DNA of 64,000 nucleotides from the NCBI GenBank assembly GCA_963806955.1, contig CAWDZG010000001.1:682001-746000 (forward strand). The letters are read 5' to 3'. The position numbers were made by a program, and so were the translations under genes. Of this stretch, positions 7,262-15,486 are shown in pieces. This DNA is from Gaiellasilicea sp963806955 (GTDB taxonomy: Bacteria; Actinomycetota; Thermoleophilia; Gaiellales; Gaiellaceae). The notes under the pieces are model-generated. The model was not told the origin of the DNA and did not search any database. It saw nothing but the letters and a program-made list of their open reading frames with translations. The first letter of the stretch is position 1. Each line of letters begins with the position of its first letter.

Positions 7262-8818
7262 GTGGCCCTGCTCACCTCCCAGGTCGAGCGCGACGAAAGC
7301 TTCGCGCGCCGCGCCGAGCGCATGGAGGTTCTGGTCGCCGAGCTGCGCGAGCGAACTGCGCAGATCGCCCGCGGCGGTGACGAGAAGGCGGTCGAGCGTC
7401 ATCGCTCCCGCGGCAAGCTGACCGCACGTGACCGCGTCGACCGGCTGCTCGATCCCGGCACCGCGTTCCTCGAGCTGAACGCGCTCGCGGCCTGGGAGCT
7501 CTACGACGGCGCCGCCCCGTCGGCCGGGATCGTGACCGGGATCGGCGTGATCGAGGGGCAGGAGTGCGTCGTCGTTGCCAACGACGCGACCGTGAAGGGC
7601 GGCTCCTACTTCCCGCTGACCGTCAAGAAGCACCTGCGCGCGCAGGAGGTGGCCGAGCAGAACCACCTCCCGTGCCTCTACCTCGTCGACTCCGGCGGCG
7701 CGTTCCTCCCACTCCAGGCGGAGGTGTTCCCCGACCGCGAGCACTTCGGCCGGATCTTCTACAACCAGGCGCGCATGTCCGCGCAGGGCATCCCGCAGAT
7801 CGCCGTCGTGATGGGCTCGTGCACCGCGGGCGGCGCCTACGTGCCGGCGATGAGCGACGAGACGATCATCGTCCAGGGCACGGGGACGATCTTCATCGGC
7901 GGCCCGCCGCTCGTGAAGGCCGCGACGGGGCAGGACGTCACCGCCGAAGAGCTCGGCGGCGCCGACGTGCACACGCGGCGCTCTGGGGTCGCAGACCACT
8001 ACGCGACCTCGGACGAGCACGCGCTCGCGCTCGCGCGGCAGATCGTCCGCAACCTGCACCGCCGCAAGGAGCTCCCCTGGGACGTCGCGCCGACCGAGCC
8101 GCCGGCGCTCGACCCCGCCGACCTCTACGGGCTCGTCCCCGAGGACTTCAAGCACGAGATGGACGCGCACGAGCTGATCGCGCGGATCGTGGACGGCTCC
8201 CGCTTCGCCGAGTTCAAGGCGCTCTACGGCACGACCCTCGTCTGCGGCTTCGCCCGGATCGAGGGGTACCCGGTCGCGATCCTCGCGAACAAGGGCGTGC
8301 TCTTCGCCGAGTCGGCCCAGAAGGGCGCGCACTTCATCGAGCTCGCGGCCAAGCGGAAGATCCCGCTCGTCTTCCTGCAGAACATCACCGGCTTCATGGT
8401 CGGCAAGGAGTACGAGGAGGGCGGCATCGCCCGGGACGGCGCGAAGCTCGTCACCGCGGTCGCCTGCGCGGACGTGCCCAAGTTCACCGTCGTCACCGGC
8501 GGCTCGTTCGGCGCCGGCAACTACGCGATGTGCGGCCGCGCGTACGGCCCCCGGCAGCTGTGGATGTGGCCGAACGCCCGCATCTCGGTGATGGGCGGCG
8601 AACAGGCGGCGACGGTGCTGACGATGGTCGGCGACGCGGACGCCGACGAGATCCGCGCCACCTACGAGGCCGAGGGCAACCCGTACTACTCGACCGCGCG
8701 GCTCTGGGACGACGGGATCATCGACCCGCGCGACACGCGCCGGGTGCTCGCGCTCGGGATCTCGGCGGCGCTCAACGCGCCGGTGCCCGAGTCGACGTTC
8801 GGCATCTTCAGGATGTAG
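7262..8818 (+). CDS. mccB: Acyl-CoA carboxylase beta chain (methylcrotonyl-CoA carboxylase type)
   Basis: 518 residues, normal for the carboxyltransferase subunit. It transfers CO2 from carboxybiotin to an acyl-CoA. N-half: RSRGKLTARDRVDRLLDPG, then the acyl-CoA site GSCTAGGAYVPAMSDE. C-half: GSFGAGNYAMCGRAYGPR and GGEQAATVL forming the biotin-side oxyanion holes. The features YNQARMSAQGIPQIAVVMG and the C-terminal TFGIFRM favour methylcrotonyl-CoA carboxylase over propionyl-CoA carboxylase. The alpha chain is probably the gene at 22264. A GTG start is preceded by TAGGCT six bases upstream. It is followed at 11 bases by a small gene with a strong ribosome site, probably one operon. Confidence 0.9.
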   Translation: MALLTSQVERDESFARRAERMEVLVAELRERTAQIARGGDEKAVERHRSRGKLTARDRVDRLLDPGTAFLELNALAAWELYDGAAPSAGIVTGIGVIEGQECVVVANDATVKGGSYFPLTVKKHLRAQEVAEQNHLPCLYLVDSGGAFLPLQAEVFPDREHFGRIFYNQARMSAQGIPQIAVVMGSCTAGGAYVPAMSDETIIVQGTGTIFIGGPPLVKAATGQDVTAEELGGADVHTRRSGVADHYATSDEHALALARQIVRNLHRRKELPWDVAPTEPPALDPADLYGLVPEDFKHEMDAHELIARIVDGSRFAEFKALYGTTLVCGFARIEGYPVAILANKGVLFAESAQKGAHFIELAAKRKIPLVFLQNITGFMVGKEYEEGGIARDGAKLVTAVACADVPKFTVVTGGSFGAGNYAMCGRAYGPRQLWMWPNARISVMGGEQAATVLTMVGDADADEIRATYEAEGNPYYSTARLWDDGIIDPRDTRRVLALGISAALNAPVPESTFGIFRM

Positions 8819-8829
8819 AAGGAGGCACG

Positions 8830-9111
8830 ATGGCAATCACGGCGGCAGAGCTGGCGGAGGCGCTGCGGGAGGCGGAGCAGGCGCACGCGGCCTACGAGCA
8901 GTCGCTCGGCCATCCCGACCCGGACTGGCCGGCCTGGTACGCGAGCTTCATCGTCGAGCGGCTCGACCAGCCACGCGGGATCGGTCTCGACGCCGAGGAC
9001 CTGCGCGTCCTCGAGGCGGCGATGCACTCCTACATGGACGACTTCGGCCACAAGGAGGCAGACGTGCTCCGGCAGGCGAAGGCGACGCTGGCGAAGGTGC
9101 GGGCAACCTGA
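8830..9111 (+). CDS. Small acidic protein cotranscribed with the carboxylase
   Basis: 93 residues; AAGGAGG (8819-8825) lies five bases before the ATG. Mostly helical, with a central segment HPDPDWPAWYASFIVERL rich in aromatics. Only 11 bases separate it from the carboxylase stop, so cotranscription is likely. I do not recognise the family. Its position suggests an accessory role to the acyl-CoA carboxylase (small epsilon-like subunits exist in actinobacterial complexes), but no sequence match to those is visible. Confidence 0.7.
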   Translation: MAITAAELAEALREAEQAHAAYEQSLGHPDPDWPAWYASFIVERLDQPRGIGLDAEDLRVLEAAMHSYMDDFGHKEADVLRQAKATLAKVRAT

Positions 9112-9128
9112 CCCCCGTCGTTCGTATC

Positions 9129-9443
9129 GTGCTCTGGTCGCTCGCAGACTCGAAGACGACGATCGAGGAGCTCCGGCGCTACCTGCGCGACGAGACGGTG
9201 GACGCGTTCGAAGAGGTCGAGGGGCTGCGGTTCAAGGCGTGGATCTCCGATCCCCTCGGCGACCGGTGGGGCGCCTTCTATCTGTTCGAGTCACGCGAGG
9301 CCGCCGATCAGCCGCTCCCCGGCGACGTGCGCGACCTGATCGGGAAGGAGCCCGAGCTCGTCGAGGAGTTCGACCTCGAAGCGACCGTCGAGGGCCGCTA
9401 CGCGGACGAGGAGCTCTCGCGCCTCGGGCTCGCGTTCGACTAG
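9129..9443 (+). CDS. YdhR-like dimeric alpha/beta barrel protein
   Basis: 104 residues from GTG 9129. The order of helix (TTIEELRRYLRDE), strand (LRFKAWISD), strand (RWGAFYLFESREAA) and an acidic C-terminal half resembles YdhR/ABM-type ferredoxin-fold monooxygenase-like proteins, which are about 100 residues. No catalytic residue can be named. It is third in line after the carboxylase gene and probably in its operon. Its stop codon overlaps that of the convergent gene through a shared CTAG (9440-9443), leaving no room for a terminator. Confidence 0.6.
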   Translation: MLWSLADSKTTIEELRRYLRDETVDAFEEVEGLRFKAWISDPLGDRWGAFYLFESREAADQPLPGDVRDLIGKEPELVEEFDLEATVEGRYADEELSRLGLAFD

Positions 9444-10774
9444 GAGCGCTTGACGACGAAGAGGCTCGTGCCGAGCGGTCGGCCGTACTCCGGCCGCGCC
9501 CGGGTTCCCCGCGCCGGCCACACGTACCAGCGATAGCGACCGGGGTCGAGCCGCTGCCGCTTGCCCTTGTACTCCCACGAGGCTCCGAGCTTCAGCGGCG
9601 CGCTCTTCGGCCAGACGCTCATGACCTTGACGCCGTTGCGGAAGAGCTGGACGTTGTAGAAGCGCGCGCCGGACACGGGCTGCCAGCGCAGGACGACAGG
9701 TGCGCGCTTGACGATCGTCCCCGTGGCCGGGCTGTAGAGCGGGGCGCGCTGGAGCGCCGTCACCGTCTTGCGCGCGAGGTTGCCGGCAACGTCGGCGGCG
9801 ATGATCTCGTAGCGATAGCGCTTCCCGTTCTTCACGGTGCGGTCGGTGAAGGCGGTGCCCTTGCCCTTGTAGACGCTCGTGCGCTTCCTCCCGTTGACCC
9901 CGGGCGTCCGGAGGATCTCGATCCGCGCCACGTCGGCGGTGCGCTTCCACGTGACGCGGGCGCTCCCGTTCGCGACCTCGGCCTTGGCGGCGGTGAGCTT
10001 TGGCGGCGTCGAGTCGTACTTGAAGGCGAAGCCTCCCTCCGCGGCGTTCCCGGCCGCGTCCCGGCACGACCCGACGACGGCTGCCTCGGCGCGGTCGGGC
10101 CCGGCGTACCGCGCCGGGGCACTGCAGGACGCGATGCCGGACGTGAGGTCCGTGCCCGTGAAGCCGACCAGCACCGGCTTCCGGTACCAGCCGCCGAGGT
10201 CGGGCTTCCGCTCCGGCGCCGGAGTCACGGCCGGTGCGGTCGCGTCGTACTTGAAGGAGACGGCCGCAGCGCCGCTCGTGTTGCCCGCGACGTCCGTGCA
10301 CGTGCCCGCGAGCGAGGCGGACGCGCTGTCGGCGCCGGCGTAGCTGGGCTGGCTGCACCCGGCGATCCCGGAGACCGCGTCCTGGCCGCCGAAGTTGGCG
10401 GAGACGGGATGGTTGAACCAGCCGTTCGCGTCCGGCGCGCGGGTGAGCGCGCCGGAGACGCCTGTCGGCGGCGTCTTGTCGATTCTCGGACGGTGTCGCC
10501 GCTCGCGACTGTCCTCCAGAGAAGTAGGCCGTGACAGATGTTCGTGAGTTCGCCTGCCCTCGGCCTGACCAACTGGGCGAGCCACAGCCCGCGTAGAAGT
10601 CAACGCTGGACGATCTCCGTGATCGTCCACTGCATCGTCACGTTGCTCGTGAACCACCCGTTCGAGCCGGCACGTGCCCGATCAACGAGAAGCTGACGCT
10701 CGGGTTGACGCGATCGCAGCGGGCACGACACACGAGCGCCGCCGAGCCGTCGCGATCAGCAATGCGCGCCTCAC
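9440..10774 (-). pseudogene. Secreted Ig-like/Fn3 surface protein, reading frame broken near the N-terminus
   Basis: Residues encoded by 9440-10483 form one clean frame: two copies of an Ig-like unit (ANGWFNHPVSANFGGQDA, and GGWYRKPVLVGFTGTD, each with two Cys and an AGN tail), a fibronectin-III-like unit (GSARVTWKRTADVARIEI) and a C-terminal beta domain. Upstream, matching pieces lie in other frames: GSNGWFTSNVTMQWTITE (about 10597-10667), TAYFSGGQS near 10510-10530, and a signal-peptide-like start at GTG 10774 (MRRALLIATA). At least three frame changes separate them. The GTG overlaps the stop of the upstream gene as GTGA, so the two were translationally coupled. Either a decayed surface protein or a patch of assembly error. 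Confidence 0.7.
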
Positions 10775-11263
10775 GCCATCAGCCCTCTCAACTCGCGGCG
10801 CGCGACGGCGAGGACGACGCCGCCTCCGAGCGTCGCGAGCAGCAGCGCGAATCCGGCGACGGCGAGCAGCCCGCGGTCGAGCCCGTCGGCGGCGGCGCGG
10901 AAAGCTGCCAGCGGCACCGGGCTGCGGTCATGCGGCGGGCGCGACACGGGCCGCGGTGTCGGGGTGGCGGCCTTCTGCGCCACCGGAGCCTTCTTCACGA
11001 CAGCCTTCGGCTTCGCCGACGGGCAGCCGGAGCCGGCGGCTGCACGGACGACCGGCGCGCGGCGAACCGGCGCAGCGGGTGCGGCGCGCAACGGGCGCGG
11101 GCTTGGCCGCAACCGGAGGATCGGGCGCGACCGCGAGCGGCGGCGGATCCGGCGCGGGCTCGGCTGCGGTCGCCGGGAGGGCGAGGACGAAGCCGAGGAG
11201 GGCCAGAGCTCCTGCCGGAGCGCACAACCGCCGCAGTGACGATCCGACACCCCATCCTGCCAT
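10771..11263 (-). CDS. Secreted Pro/Ala-rich protein with C-terminal membrane helix (one +1 frameshift)
   Basis: N-terminal signal peptide (about 13-34, CAPAGALALLGFVLALPATAA) in one frame, then a Pro/Ala/Lys-rich stalk (PKAVVKKAPVAQKAATP) and a terminal membrane helix (LLAVAGFALLLATLGGGVVL) with basic tail ARRELRGL in the +1 frame. The switch falls near 11080-11090. Removing one base gives a 163-residue protein. The layout (signal, stalk, helix, basic tail) is that of a wall- or membrane-anchored surface protein, though no LPXTG motif is seen. Promoter TTGACA-17-TAGCGT lies upstream and GGAAGGA precedes the ATG. Probably part of the fibre locus. Confidence 0.6.
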
Positions 11264-11295
11264 CGGCCCGTCCTTCCCTTGCCTCTCTGCTCTCG

Positions 11296-11324
11296 ACGCT
11301 ACTGCGGGTCGTCAGAACTGTCAA
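11296..11324 (-). promoter_or_regulatory. Sigma-70-type promoter of the 10771-11263 gene
   Basis: On the minus strand TTGACA (complement of 11319-11324) and TAGCGT (complement of 11296-11301) are separated by exactly 17 bases. The ATG follows about 33 bases after the -10 box. It is the best consensus match in the window. Confidence 0.7.
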
Positions 11325-11333
11325 CGCGATTTG

Positions 11334-11375
11334 CAGGGGGCTTCCGGCTGCCCGGAGGCAACCGGAAGCCCCCTG
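11334..11375 (-). terminator. Long hairpin after the repeat-protein gene
   Basis: CAGGGGGCTTCCGG (11334-11347) pairs perfectly over 14 bases with CCGGAAGCCCCCTG (11362-11375) around a 14-base loop. It starts five bases past the stop of the repeat-protein gene. No T run follows, so it may stabilise the message or act as a weak terminator. It ends ten bases upstream of the TTGACA of the next promoter. Confidence 0.65.
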
Positions 11376-11380
11376 GACGA

Positions 11381-13768
11381 CTACTCCAGCATCCACCTCG
11401 TTCCGACCGGGTTGAGCCGCTGCGAGCCCAGCCCGTCCCACTGCGGGGTCGAGTTGGAGCCGCAGCCGCACTGCCGGCCGCCGGCCTGCGCGGCCAGCGA
11501 GGCGGCGAGAGCGCCCTGCCCGTTCTTGGCTTCCTGGCCGATCGCCTGGATGCCGACCGAGTCCGAGCAGCGACACGCGCTGCCCGACTGCTGCTGGTCC
11601 GCGTCCTGCTTCGTCAGGTTCAGGTTCAGCGCCGTCGCGTACGAGCTGACGGTGTTGGACTGCCAGACGTCGCCGGCATCTCCCCGGCTGCCGACCGCGA
11701 CCGGCGTGTTGCTGTTCGAGGCACCGTGCTGCAGCGCCGCCGACAGACCGATCGCGTGCTGCCCGTTGGACGCCGACTGGCCGAGGGCCTGGATCGCGAT
11801 CCCGCCACCGCCGGCCTGGTGCTGATCGGCGTCCTGGTGCAAGCCGTTCAGGTTCGCGGCCGTCGCCGACGAGGCGACGTCGTTCGACTGGTCGACCGAG
11901 CCGCCGTGGCCGTAGCTGTCCACGCGCACCGGAGCGTTCTCGTTGCTCGCCCCCGCCTGCGCGGCCAGTGACGCCGCCAGCGCACCCTGCTCGCTCTTCG
12001 CCGACTGTCCGAGCGCCTGGATCCCGATCCCGTGGCAGCCGCACTCGCTGTTGCCACGCTGGTTCTGGACGGCATCCTGTCCGGTCAGGTTGGCGTTGAG
12101 CGCGGTCGCACTCGAGGCGACGGCGTTCGACTGCGACACGTCGCCGCTGTCACCCTTGCTGTCGATCCGGACCGGCGTGTTGCTGTTCGAGGCGCCGTGC
12201 TGCAGCGCCGCGGACAGACCGATCGCCGTCTGGCCGTTCTTGGCCTCCTGCCCGATCGCCTGGATGCCGCCTGAGCCGGACTGATCCTGAGCCGCGCTCT
12301 GGTGCAGCACGTTCAGGTTCGCGGCGCCCGCGGACGAGGCGACGCTGTTCGACTGCTCGACCGAGCCGCCGTCGCCGTAGCTGTCCACCCGGACGGGAGC
12401 ATTCGTGTTCCCGCCTGCGGCGCAGCCACACCGGTCGTGTCCACCGCTCTGGGCGGCCATCGACGCGGCGAGAGCACCCTGCTCGCTCTTCGCCTCCTGG
12501 CCGATCGCCTGGATCCCGCCGGACCCGCAGCGGCAGTTGCCGCCCTGCTGGTCCTGATCCGCATGCTGGCCGGTCAGGTTGACGTTGAGCGCCGTCGCGT
12601 CGGACGCGACGCTGTTCGACTGGTCGACGTCGCCGTCGTCACCGTTGCTGGCGACCCGAACCGGCGTGTTGCTGTTCGACGCGCCATGCTGCGACGCCGC
12701 CGAGAGCGCCAGTGCGGCCTGCTCGTTCTTCGACTCCTGGCCGATCGCCTGGATGCCGCCGGACGCGCAGCCGCACTCGCCCCGGCCCGCCTGCGTCTGA
12801 TCCGCGGCCTGCTTGGTCGCGTTCAGGTTCGCCGCGGTCGCGGACGAGTCGACGCTGTTCGACTGGGTGACGTCGCCGCCGTCGCCCTTGCTGAGAACGC
12901 GCACCGGGATGTTGGTGTTGCTCGCGCCCTTCTGCTCGGCGACGGACAGTGCGCCCGCCGTCTGGTCGGACTTCGCCGTCTGGCCGATCGCCTGCGTGCC
13001 GCCGGAGCCGCCCTGAGCCTGATCCGCATCCTGCTCGGTCAGGTTGAGGTTGGCCGCCGTCGCAGACGACTTGACGCTGTTGGACTGGTCGACGGAGCCG
13101 TCGTCGCCCGGGCTGAGCACGCGCACGGAGATGTTCGTGTTCTTCGCTCCGCTCTGCTCCGCCTTCGACGCAGCGACTGCGTCCTGGTCCGACTTGGCCT
13201 CCTGGCCGATCGCCTGCGTGCCGGAACCGCTCGCAGTCTGATCGGCTTCCTGGCCGGTCGCGTTGAGGTTTGCAGCGGTCGCGTCGGACTCGACGCTGTT
13301 CGTCTGCGACACCTCGCCGTCGTCCCCGGGGCTCAGAACGCGCACCGGGATGTTCGTGTTGCTCGCGCCCTGCTGGGTCGCGAGCGAGAGGGCCGACGCG
13401 GCCTGGTCCGACTTCGACTCCTGGCCGATCGCCTGCGTTCCTCCGTCCGCACAGCCGCACGAGCCGGCCTGCGTCTGATCCGCCGACTGGTCGGTGGCGT
13501 TCGCATTCGCTGCCGTCGCATTCGAGCTGACGGTGTTGGACTGCGTGACGTCACCGTTGCCGCCCGGGCTCAGGACGCGCACGGAGATGTTCTGGTTCGC
13601 CGGTTGGCTCTGCGAGGCGCCCGAGAGCGCACCCGCCGCCTGGCCGCTCGTGGCAGCCTGACCCGCTGCCTGAGCGGCGGGGTCACCCGGCGGTGTGGCC
13701 GCCGCCGCCACGCTCGCGCTCACCAGGAGCCCGAGCGTCGCGACAGCCACCGCGAGTATCCGTTTCAT
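11381..13768 (-). CDS. Secreted nine-repeat Q/N-rich protein with CxC motifs, putative surface fibre subunit
   Basis: 795 residues from the ATG at 13766-13768; GGAGAGG lies just upstream. Signal peptide at 1-24 (LAVAVATLGLLVSASVAAAA). After a short Ala/Gln linker come nine repeats of 73-88 residues (about 58-764). Consensus per repeat: NxNxPVRVxSxGDxGxVxQ, SNxVxSxATAxNxNxTxQ, xADQxQxG, then QAIGQxAKSxQxAxAxS and AxQxGAS. Regularly spaced Gln, Asn and Ser on short strands recall beta-solenoid and curlin-type repeats, though there is no family match. Seven CxC pairs (CGC or CRC) sit in the loop before QAIGQ, between repeats or at the C-terminus. The tail (STPQWDGLGSQRLNP) has no anchor. Partner proteins flank it. 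Confidence 0.85.
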   Translation of the reverse strand: MKRILAVAVATLGLLVSASVAAAATPPGDPAAQAAGQAATSGQAAGALSGASQSQPANQNISVRVLSPGGNGDVTQSNTVSSNATAANANATDQSADQTQAGSCGCADGGTQAIGQESKSDQAASALSLATQQGASNTNIPVRVLSPGDDGEVSQTNSVESDATAANLNATGQEADQTASGSGTQAIGQEAKSDQDAVAASKAEQSGAKNTNISVRVLSPGDDGSVDQSNSVKSSATAANLNLTEQDADQAQGGSGGTQAIGQTAKSDQTAGALSVAEQKGASNTNIPVRVLSKGDGGDVTQSNSVDSSATAANLNATKQAADQTQAGRGECGCASGGIQAIGQESKNEQAALALSAASQHGASNSNTPVRVASNGDDGDVDQSNSVASDATALNVNLTGQHADQDQQGGNCRCGSGGIQAIGQEAKSEQGALAASMAAQSGGHDRCGCAAGGNTNAPVRVDSYGDGGSVEQSNSVASSAGAANLNVLHQSAAQDQSGSGGIQAIGQEAKNGQTAIGLSAALQHGASNSNTPVRIDSKGDSGDVSQSNAVASSATALNANLTGQDAVQNQRGNSECGCHGIGIQALGQSAKSEQGALAASLAAQAGASNENAPVRVDSYGHGGSVDQSNDVASSATAANLNGLHQDADQHQAGGGGIAIQALGQSASNGQHAIGLSAALQHGASNSNTPVAVGSRGDAGDVWQSNTVSSYATALNLNLTKQDADQQQSGSACRCSDSVGIQAIGQEAKNGQGALAASLAAQAGGRQCGCGSNSTPQWDGLGSQRLNPVGTRWMLE
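11477..13597 (-). repeat. Nine tandem coding repeats (~220-265 bp)
   Basis: DNA encoding repeats 1-9 of the putative fibre protein. Unit lengths differ because of the variable Cys-containing loop. From repeat 4 on, two types tend to alternate: those with SNTPVRV and LSAALQHGAS, and those with NAPVRVDSYG and AASLAAQ. This suggests duplication of two-repeat blocks. Such arrays are prone to recombination and misassembly. Confidence 0.85.
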
Positions 13769-13843
13769 CGATTCCTCTCCTTCGGAAGACGTTCCAAGGG
13801 CGGGCGGCAAACAGCCCGCTCGATCGGATGGAAGGAGCTCGAG

Positions 13844-14305
13844 CTAGCCGGGACGCTCGCGCCGGCGGCCGGGTTCCGCGGCCGTCGGCCACCACCCGTC
13901 TCGCACGCGCCAAGCGGCATCGGCGAATGCGAACACGAAGGCGGCGAGGAAGACCAAGATCAGGAAGGGGCTCAGATCCATGCCCGCCCGCTCGGGCGCG
14001 ACCAGCCCGAGCGCGGCGAGCGGCTGTCGCGTGAGGTCGGGGAGCCCCGGCTCGCGGTGGCGTCGCCGCTCGGGGACGCGCGACCTCGCCGCGGCCTCGA
14101 GCGCCGGGCGCGGCGGGGCGAGCGTCGCGACGAGCCGCGCCGTGATCTCGAGCCGGGCGTCGGCAGTGCCGGCAGCGGCGAGCTCACGTTCGGCCGAGGT
14201 CGATACTGCTCGTGCTCGAGGCCCTGCGGCCGCTACCGGCGCTTCGACCGGCGACGGACCCACCGAGCTCGGGCAAGCCGCCTCGCGCGGAGGCAGCTCG
14301 GACAT
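13844..14305 (-). CDS. Small protein with C-terminal membrane helix, fibre-locus component
   Basis: 153 residues from the ATG at 14303-14305, ten bases after the stop of the upstream gene and 75 bases before the repeat protein, so likely one operon. The first 105 residues are Ala/Arg/Pro-rich and polar (ARLEITARLVATLAPP). One strong membrane helix follows (about 112-128, FLILVFLAAFVFAFA) and then DAAWRVRDGWW. No signal peptide, so possibly a tail-anchored inner-membrane protein. No family recognised. A role in secretion or anchoring of the neighbouring secreted proteins is inferred from position only. Confidence 0.5.
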   Translation of the reverse strand: MSELPPREAACPSSVGPSPVEAPVAAAGPRARAVSTSAERELAAAGTADARLEITARLVATLAPPRPALEAAARSRVPERRRHREPGLPDLTRQPLAALGLVAPERAGMDLSPFLILVFLAAFVFAFADAAWRVRDGWWPTAAEPGRRRERPG

Positions 14306-14315
14306 GCACGAGGGC

Positions 14316-15366
14316 TCACTCGGCGACCGCGGGAGCTGCGTCGCCGGGTGCCGGCGCAGGCGACGCGTCCTGAGCGGCCGGCTCGGCTTGTGGGGGCAGG
14401 CCCGGAGCGACGACCGGCGGCAGCGGCACCGTCACCGCGACGGCCACGTTCGCCTGGACGACCGGGCCATTCGACCCTGGACTGGCGATCCGAATCGAGA
14501 CGTTGACATTGACGGGCTGATACTGCGTAACTCCCGGTTGATACTGCGGTGCGCTTTGCGGATCTGCATTTCCTGTCGCTGTGCCGATACCGCCACAATT
14601 CCCACTCCAGTTCCACACCCACGACTGTGGCAGGCTTCCGGTCGGAAGGTCGAATGCAGGCGGCAGCCCGTCTGCGCAGTTCCAGTTCCACGTCCACGTC
14701 GCCGGAACCGGTGCCGCCTCCTGCGGCGTCGGCGCCGGGGTCGGTTCCCGCGTGCTCTCGGTCTCCACAGGCGGTTGATACTGCGGTGCTTGCTCCTGAT
14801 ATCGGGTGTCCGGCACGGGTGTCGACACGACCGGCGCGGTCGTGACGGCCACGACGGCGTTCGTCTGCGTCACCGCGCCGTCATCCCCCGGGCTGTCGAC
14901 ACGGATCGAGACGTTCACGTTCACCGGCTGCTGCTGCACCGCTGCCCCAACCGACTCCTGCGGGGGTGCGGGCGTGGCCGGCTCGACGGCGCCGGGTGAA
15001 GCCGCAGGGCGCTCCGGGAGAGCAGCGTTGGGCTCTGCAACGGCTTCCACCGGCGGCAGCGGCAAGCCGGGACCGCCCACGGGAGCAGCCGCTACGGGCT
15101 CGGGGGTAGTGGGCGGCTCCGGCTCCGGAACCGGGCTCACTCCGCGGCGGTGCCTCCCCCGTCGCGGGGAGCCCGATCTCCACGGCTGCGGGGATGGCGG
15201 CCTCGACTGCCGCTACGACCTCGCCTGCGGCGGGAAGCACCGCCAGGGGCAGTGCCGGCGAGGGCTCGTCAGCTGCGGCGATCGGCGCTGCGGCAGCAGT
15301 CAGGCAGCACGCTGCAGCCAGCACTGCCAGGCGGCGCCGCGGTGTGCACAACACGACCGTCGTCAC
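14316..15366 (-). CDS. Secreted Pro-rich protein sharing the fibre repeat motif (one +1 frameshift)
   Basis: GTG 15366 starts a signal peptide (RRRLAVLAAACCLTAAAAP) in one frame. Near the C run at 15156-15160 coding moves to the +1 frame and continues to 14316, giving about 349 residues if one base is removed. Two segments, VNVNVSIRVDSPGDDGAVTQ and VNVNVSIRIASPGSNGPVVQ, match the first half of the nine-repeat protein's unit (NTNISVRVLSPGDDGSVDQ). Two Trp-rich motifs, TWTWNWNC and SWVWNWSGNC, lie between, with QYQP motifs and Pro/Ala linkers. The alternative is two genes overlapping at GTGA (15137-15140). A nucleator, cap or wall linker for the fibre is inferred from the shared motif. Confidence 0.65.
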
Positions 15367-15375
15367 ACAGAGGAA

Positions 15376-15401
15376 ATACCCGCTGCTCGATCACTTGAGC
15401 C
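15376..15401 (-). promoter_or_regulatory. Possible SigB/SigF-type promoter
   Basis: On the minus strand GGCTC (15397-15401) and GGGTAT (15376-15381) are separated by 15 bases, nine bases before GTG 15366. The layout resembles the GGTTT-N15/16-GGGTAT promoters of SigF/SigB regulons, with a good -10 and a poor -35. The divergent neighbour encodes a sigma factor of that family, making local control plausible. Confidence 0.35.
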
Positions 15402-15473
15402 ATTCTCTTTTCATTTCCTCAACACATGACGGCGCGCGTCGAAACTCCTCTATTCATTTCTCTCCTGGAATCG

Positions 15474-15479
15474 TACAAT
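15474..15479 (+). promoter_or_regulatory. -10 box of the SigB/F-type sigma gene
   Basis: TACAAT ends seven bases before GTG 15487, so the transcript would start at or next to the start codon. No clear -35 is seen. The preceding 90 bases are AT-richer than the surroundings and are shared with the divergent fibre-locus gene. Confidence 0.5.
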
Positions 15480-15486
15480 CGGGGAC

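Noticed and set aside
15130..15175. LPXTG-type sorting signal (LPATG) at the end of a short secreted protein
   Set aside because: No hydrophobic segment and basic tail follow within the required distance. The motif lies at the frameshift and the protein most likely continues.
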